The notes under the pieces were generated by a model. It searched no databases. It saw nothing but the letters and a program-made list of their open reading frames with translations, and had not been told where the DNA came from. From positions 2,542,001-2,606,000 of the forward strand of contig NZ_CP011131.1 in the NCBI RefSeq assembly GCF_001442805.1: a stretch of 64,000 nt of DNA, read 5' to 3'. Source of the stretch: Lysobacter gummosus. GTDB lineage: Bacteria; Pseudomonadota; Gammaproteobacteria; Xanthomonadales; Xanthomonadaceae. Position numbers and translations under genes: made by a program. Positions 61,849-64,000 of this stretch are shown in pieces; position 1 is the stretch's first letter, and each line of letters opens with the position of its first letter.

Positions 61849-64000
61849 ATGACCCGCAAGCCCGCCGAATCCCGCCATTCCCTGCGTGCGCGCAATCCGG
61901 TACGACTGCTCGCGCTGAGCGCGGCGATTTCGCTGGCGCTGCTCGGCGGCGCAGCTCACGCCGATCCCAATCCGTTCGCGCGGCGCGGCGTCGATCCGGC
62001 CGCGCAGGCGGCGCGCAACGCACAGCAGCAGGGCCTGCAGTCGGTGCGCGCGCAGCAGATGGCGCAGCGCTCGCTGGCCGCGTTCGGGCAGGCCGCGCAG
62101 GTGCGCGCCGCGCTCGATACCGCGCAGGTGGCCGCGCGCCTGGCCGCGGCGAGTTCGGCGGCGGCCAATCGGGTGCCCAACGGGCTGGGCGAAGGCGGGC
62201 TCAAGGTCGCCGCCGGGGTCAGGTTCGAACCCGGCGCGATCTCGGCCGAGGATCCGCGCTTGGGCCAATCCAAGCTGTGGCTCGGCGCCAAGGGCCCGAC
62301 CCAGAACGTCGATGCCGGCAACACCACCGTCACCATCGAGCAGACGCAGAAGAAAGCCATCCTGAGCTGGGAGACGTTCAACGTCGGCAAGCAGACCACG
62401 GTCTACTTCGACCAGCGCGGCGGCAATCTGGCCGGCGGCGGCAACGACTGGATCGCGCTCAACCGCATCGACGATCCCAGCGGCCGCCCCAGCCAGATTT
62501 TCGGCCGGATCAAGGCCGAAGGCAGTGTCTACCTGCTCAACCGCAACGGCGTGCTGTTCGGCGGCACCAGCCAGGTCAACACGCGTTCGCTGCTGGCGTC
62601 CTCGCTCAACTTGTTCAACAACGATATCGCCCGCAGCAATCGCACTTTCATCAGCGGCGGCATCGGCCGCGGCAACGGCACGGATTTCGTCCTGACCTCG
62701 GAGGCGGCCGCGTACAGCGGCGGCGCGCGTCCGGCGATGGCCGGCGACATCCGCATCGAGGCCGGTGCGCAGATCAAGACCGGCGCCGGCGGCTACGCCC
62801 TGATCGCCGCGCCCAACATCGACAACGCCGGCAGCGTGCAGGCCGAAGACGGGCAGGTGCAGTTGGCGGCGGTGATCGGCGCGCAATACGGCGATCCCAA
62901 GCTCGCCGCCGAGAACAAGGTCGCGCTGGAATTCGGCCTGATCGGCGCCGCCCTGGGGCGCGAAGCGCCGGACGAAATCGGCTACGGCCGCCTGACCAAC
63001 ACCGGCATCATCGCCAGCAAGCGCGGCGACGTCACGCTGACCGGCTACGACATCGCCCAGGATGGTTACGTCGGTACCACCACCGGCGTGAGCCGCCCGG
63101 GCACGCTGTCGATCCTGGCGCTGGAATACGCGCGCTCCTCCGACGACGAAGCCTTCACCCAGAGCAAGGGCGGCCGCCTGCGTTTCGGCACGGCGTCGGC
63201 CACCACCATCCTGCCCGAGCACGACGGCGAGACCACCACCAGCGCCAAGAGCGCCGATCAGGCCTTCCAGCCGCCCAGCGCGCGCCTGGCCGCGGCGCAG
63301 ATGTTCTTCCAGGAAAACTCGCTGGTGCTGATGCCCGGCGCCAAGCTCGATGTGTTCGGCCTCGACGCGGCGGTGTTCGTCGACACCGGCGCGCGCAGCG
63401 CCTCGCGGATCCTGATCGACCGCGGCGCGACCATCAATGTCGCCGGCATCGCCGACGTGCAGCGGCCGATGTCGGACAACATCGTGAAGATTCCGCGCAT
63501 CGGCGAAAACGAACTCGCCGATTCGCCGCTGCTGCGCGGCGGCGGTCTGTATCGCCAATCGACCGCCATCGACGTGCGCAACAAGGGCGTGACCGCCGAC
63601 GGCCGCGCCTGGGTCGGCACGCCGCTGCTCAACGCCGCCGGCTATGCCGATCAGGTGCCGCGCGGGATCGACCAGATGTTGATCGACGGCGGCAGCATCA
63701 ACATCCAGGGCCGCGAGCTGATCGCGCGCTCGGGCTCCACGCTGGATCTGTCCGGCGGCTACGTGCATTACCTGGGCGGCATGATCGCCGCGCCGCGCCT
63801 GCTCGGCGCCGACGGCCGCATCTACCGTCAGGCTGACGCCGATCCGAACATGGCCTACGTCGGCTTCGCCGGCGACTACCTGCTCGATCACCAGCGCTGG
63901 GGCGTCAAAGAACTGTTCATTTCGCCGATGACCGCGGCCGACAGCTATTTCGACCCGGACTATGCGCACGGCGGCGATGGCGGCCAACTCAACGTAACCC
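61849..64000 (+). CDS. TpsA: large filamentous-haemagglutinin-like exoprotein (3' truncated by window)
   Basis: The frame is open from ATG 61849 (AAGGA upstream) to the window edge: 717 residues are visible, and relatives run to several thousand. A signal peptide ends near residue 38 (GGAAHADP). A helical stretch of ~65 residues (AQAARNAQQQGLQSVRAQQM) separates it from the TPS secretion domain (~90-330: ILSWETFNVGKQTTVYFDQ, then LLNRNGVLFGGTSQVNTRSL, the counterpart of the NPNGI motif). Beta-helix repeats follow (GSINIQGRELIARSGSTLDL). It should be exported by TpsB (53749-55341) as a surface or released adhesin. The spacer before the TPS domain is unusual. Confidence 0.9.
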   Translation, partial: MTRKPAESRHSLRARNPVRLLALSAAISLALLGGAAHADPNPFARRGVDPAAQAARNAQQQGLQSVRAQQMAQRSLAAFGQAAQVRAALDTAQVAARLAAASSAAANRVPNGLGEGGLKVAAGVRFEPGAISAEDPRLGQSKLWLGAKGPTQNVDAGNTTVTIEQTQKKAILSWETFNVGKQTTVYFDQRGGNLAGGGNDWIALNRIDDPSGRPSQIFGRIKAEGSVYLLNRNGVLFGGTSQVNTRSLLASSLNLFNNDIARSNRTFISGGIGRGNGTDFVLTSEAAAYSGGARPAMAGDIRIEAGAQIKTGAGGYALIAAPNIDNAGSVQAEDGQVQLAAVIGAQYGDPKLAAENKVALEFGLIGAALGREAPDEIGYGRLTNTGIIASKRGDVTLTGYDIAQDGYVGTTTGVSRPGTLSILALEYARSSDDEAFTQSKGGRLRFGTASATTILPEHDGETTTSAKSADQAFQPPSARLAAAQMFFQENSLVLMPGAKLDVFGLDAAVFVDTGARSASRILIDRGATINVAGIADVQRPMSDNIVKIPRIGENELADSPLLRGGGLYRQSTAIDVRNKGVTADGRAWVGTPLLNAAGYADQVPRGIDQMLIDGGSINIQGRELIARSGSTLDLSGGYVHYLGGMIAAPRLLGADGRIYRQADADPNMAYVGFAGDYLLDHQRWGVKELFISPMTAADSYFDPDYAHGGDGGQLNVT

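Noticed and set aside
61687..63987. Minus-strand frame of 766 codons opposite the TpsA start
   Set aside because: Shadow of the exoprotein gene, rich in Val/Ala/Arg/Gly; the plus frame has a signal peptide and a TPS domain.

Overview
The window is GC-rich, densely coded DNA from a gammaproteobacterium of the Xanthomonadaceae, most likely Lysobacter or a close relative. The strongest pointer is a complete DSF quorum-sensing (rpf) cluster beside prfB, lysS and an AcnA-type aconitase, the arrangement known from Xanthomonas. Xanthomonad-type dispersed palindromic repeats and a TonB-receptor/glycosidase locus agree with this. I see no tRNA, rRNA, CRISPR array, insertion sequence or prophage.

Layout. 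(1) 1-6750: end of a PA14-containing (probably GH20) glycosidase, a TonB-dependent receptor and a secreted GH2 beta-mannosidase, a likely glycan-scavenging locus. (2) 7101-16509: prfB with its programmed +1 frameshift, lysS, then rpfG-rpfC converging on rpfF and rpfB; rpfH is absent. (3) 16850-21345: a lipoprotein, acnA and a LysR regulator. (4) 21453-26833: a gene set divergent from the LysR gene, encoding a PrpF/GalD-type isomerase, a NitT/TauT-type ABC importer and an outer-membrane porin. (5) 26898-30955: a VapBC-like toxin-antitoxin pair, acnB and a secreted unknown. (6) 31189-34046 (minus): an operon of a secreted unknown, nudJ, mnmA and hflD. (7) 34204-41414: clpS-clpA, a repeat array, three small secreted proteins, infA, aat (clpS, clpA and aat serve the N-degron pathway) and an acyltransferase-like gene. 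(8) 41548-51557: trxB, ald behind a long leader that ends in a terminator, ftsK, lolA, a GNAT, a GH108 muramidase-like protein, rarA and crcB. (9) 51676-52947: an unknown and a SapC-family protein, then about 800 bp without a credible gene. (10) 53749-64000: a two-partner-secretion locus in which the TpsB transporter and the start of a large TpsA exoprotein (cut by the window edge) bracket a dedicated ExbB-ExbD-TonB motor, a porin and two small secreted proteins. The ExbB carries an N-terminal DUF2341 plus LamG-like module.

The last locus is the best candidate for an under-described system. The genes suggest that a private TonB motor serves the porin and/or TpsB during export or function of a giant surface protein. 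Other points of note are the ald leader/terminator, a perfect 13-nt inverted repeat between the LysR and isomerase genes, a VapC-like protein that lacks one expected acidic residue, and four kinds of intergenic repeat.
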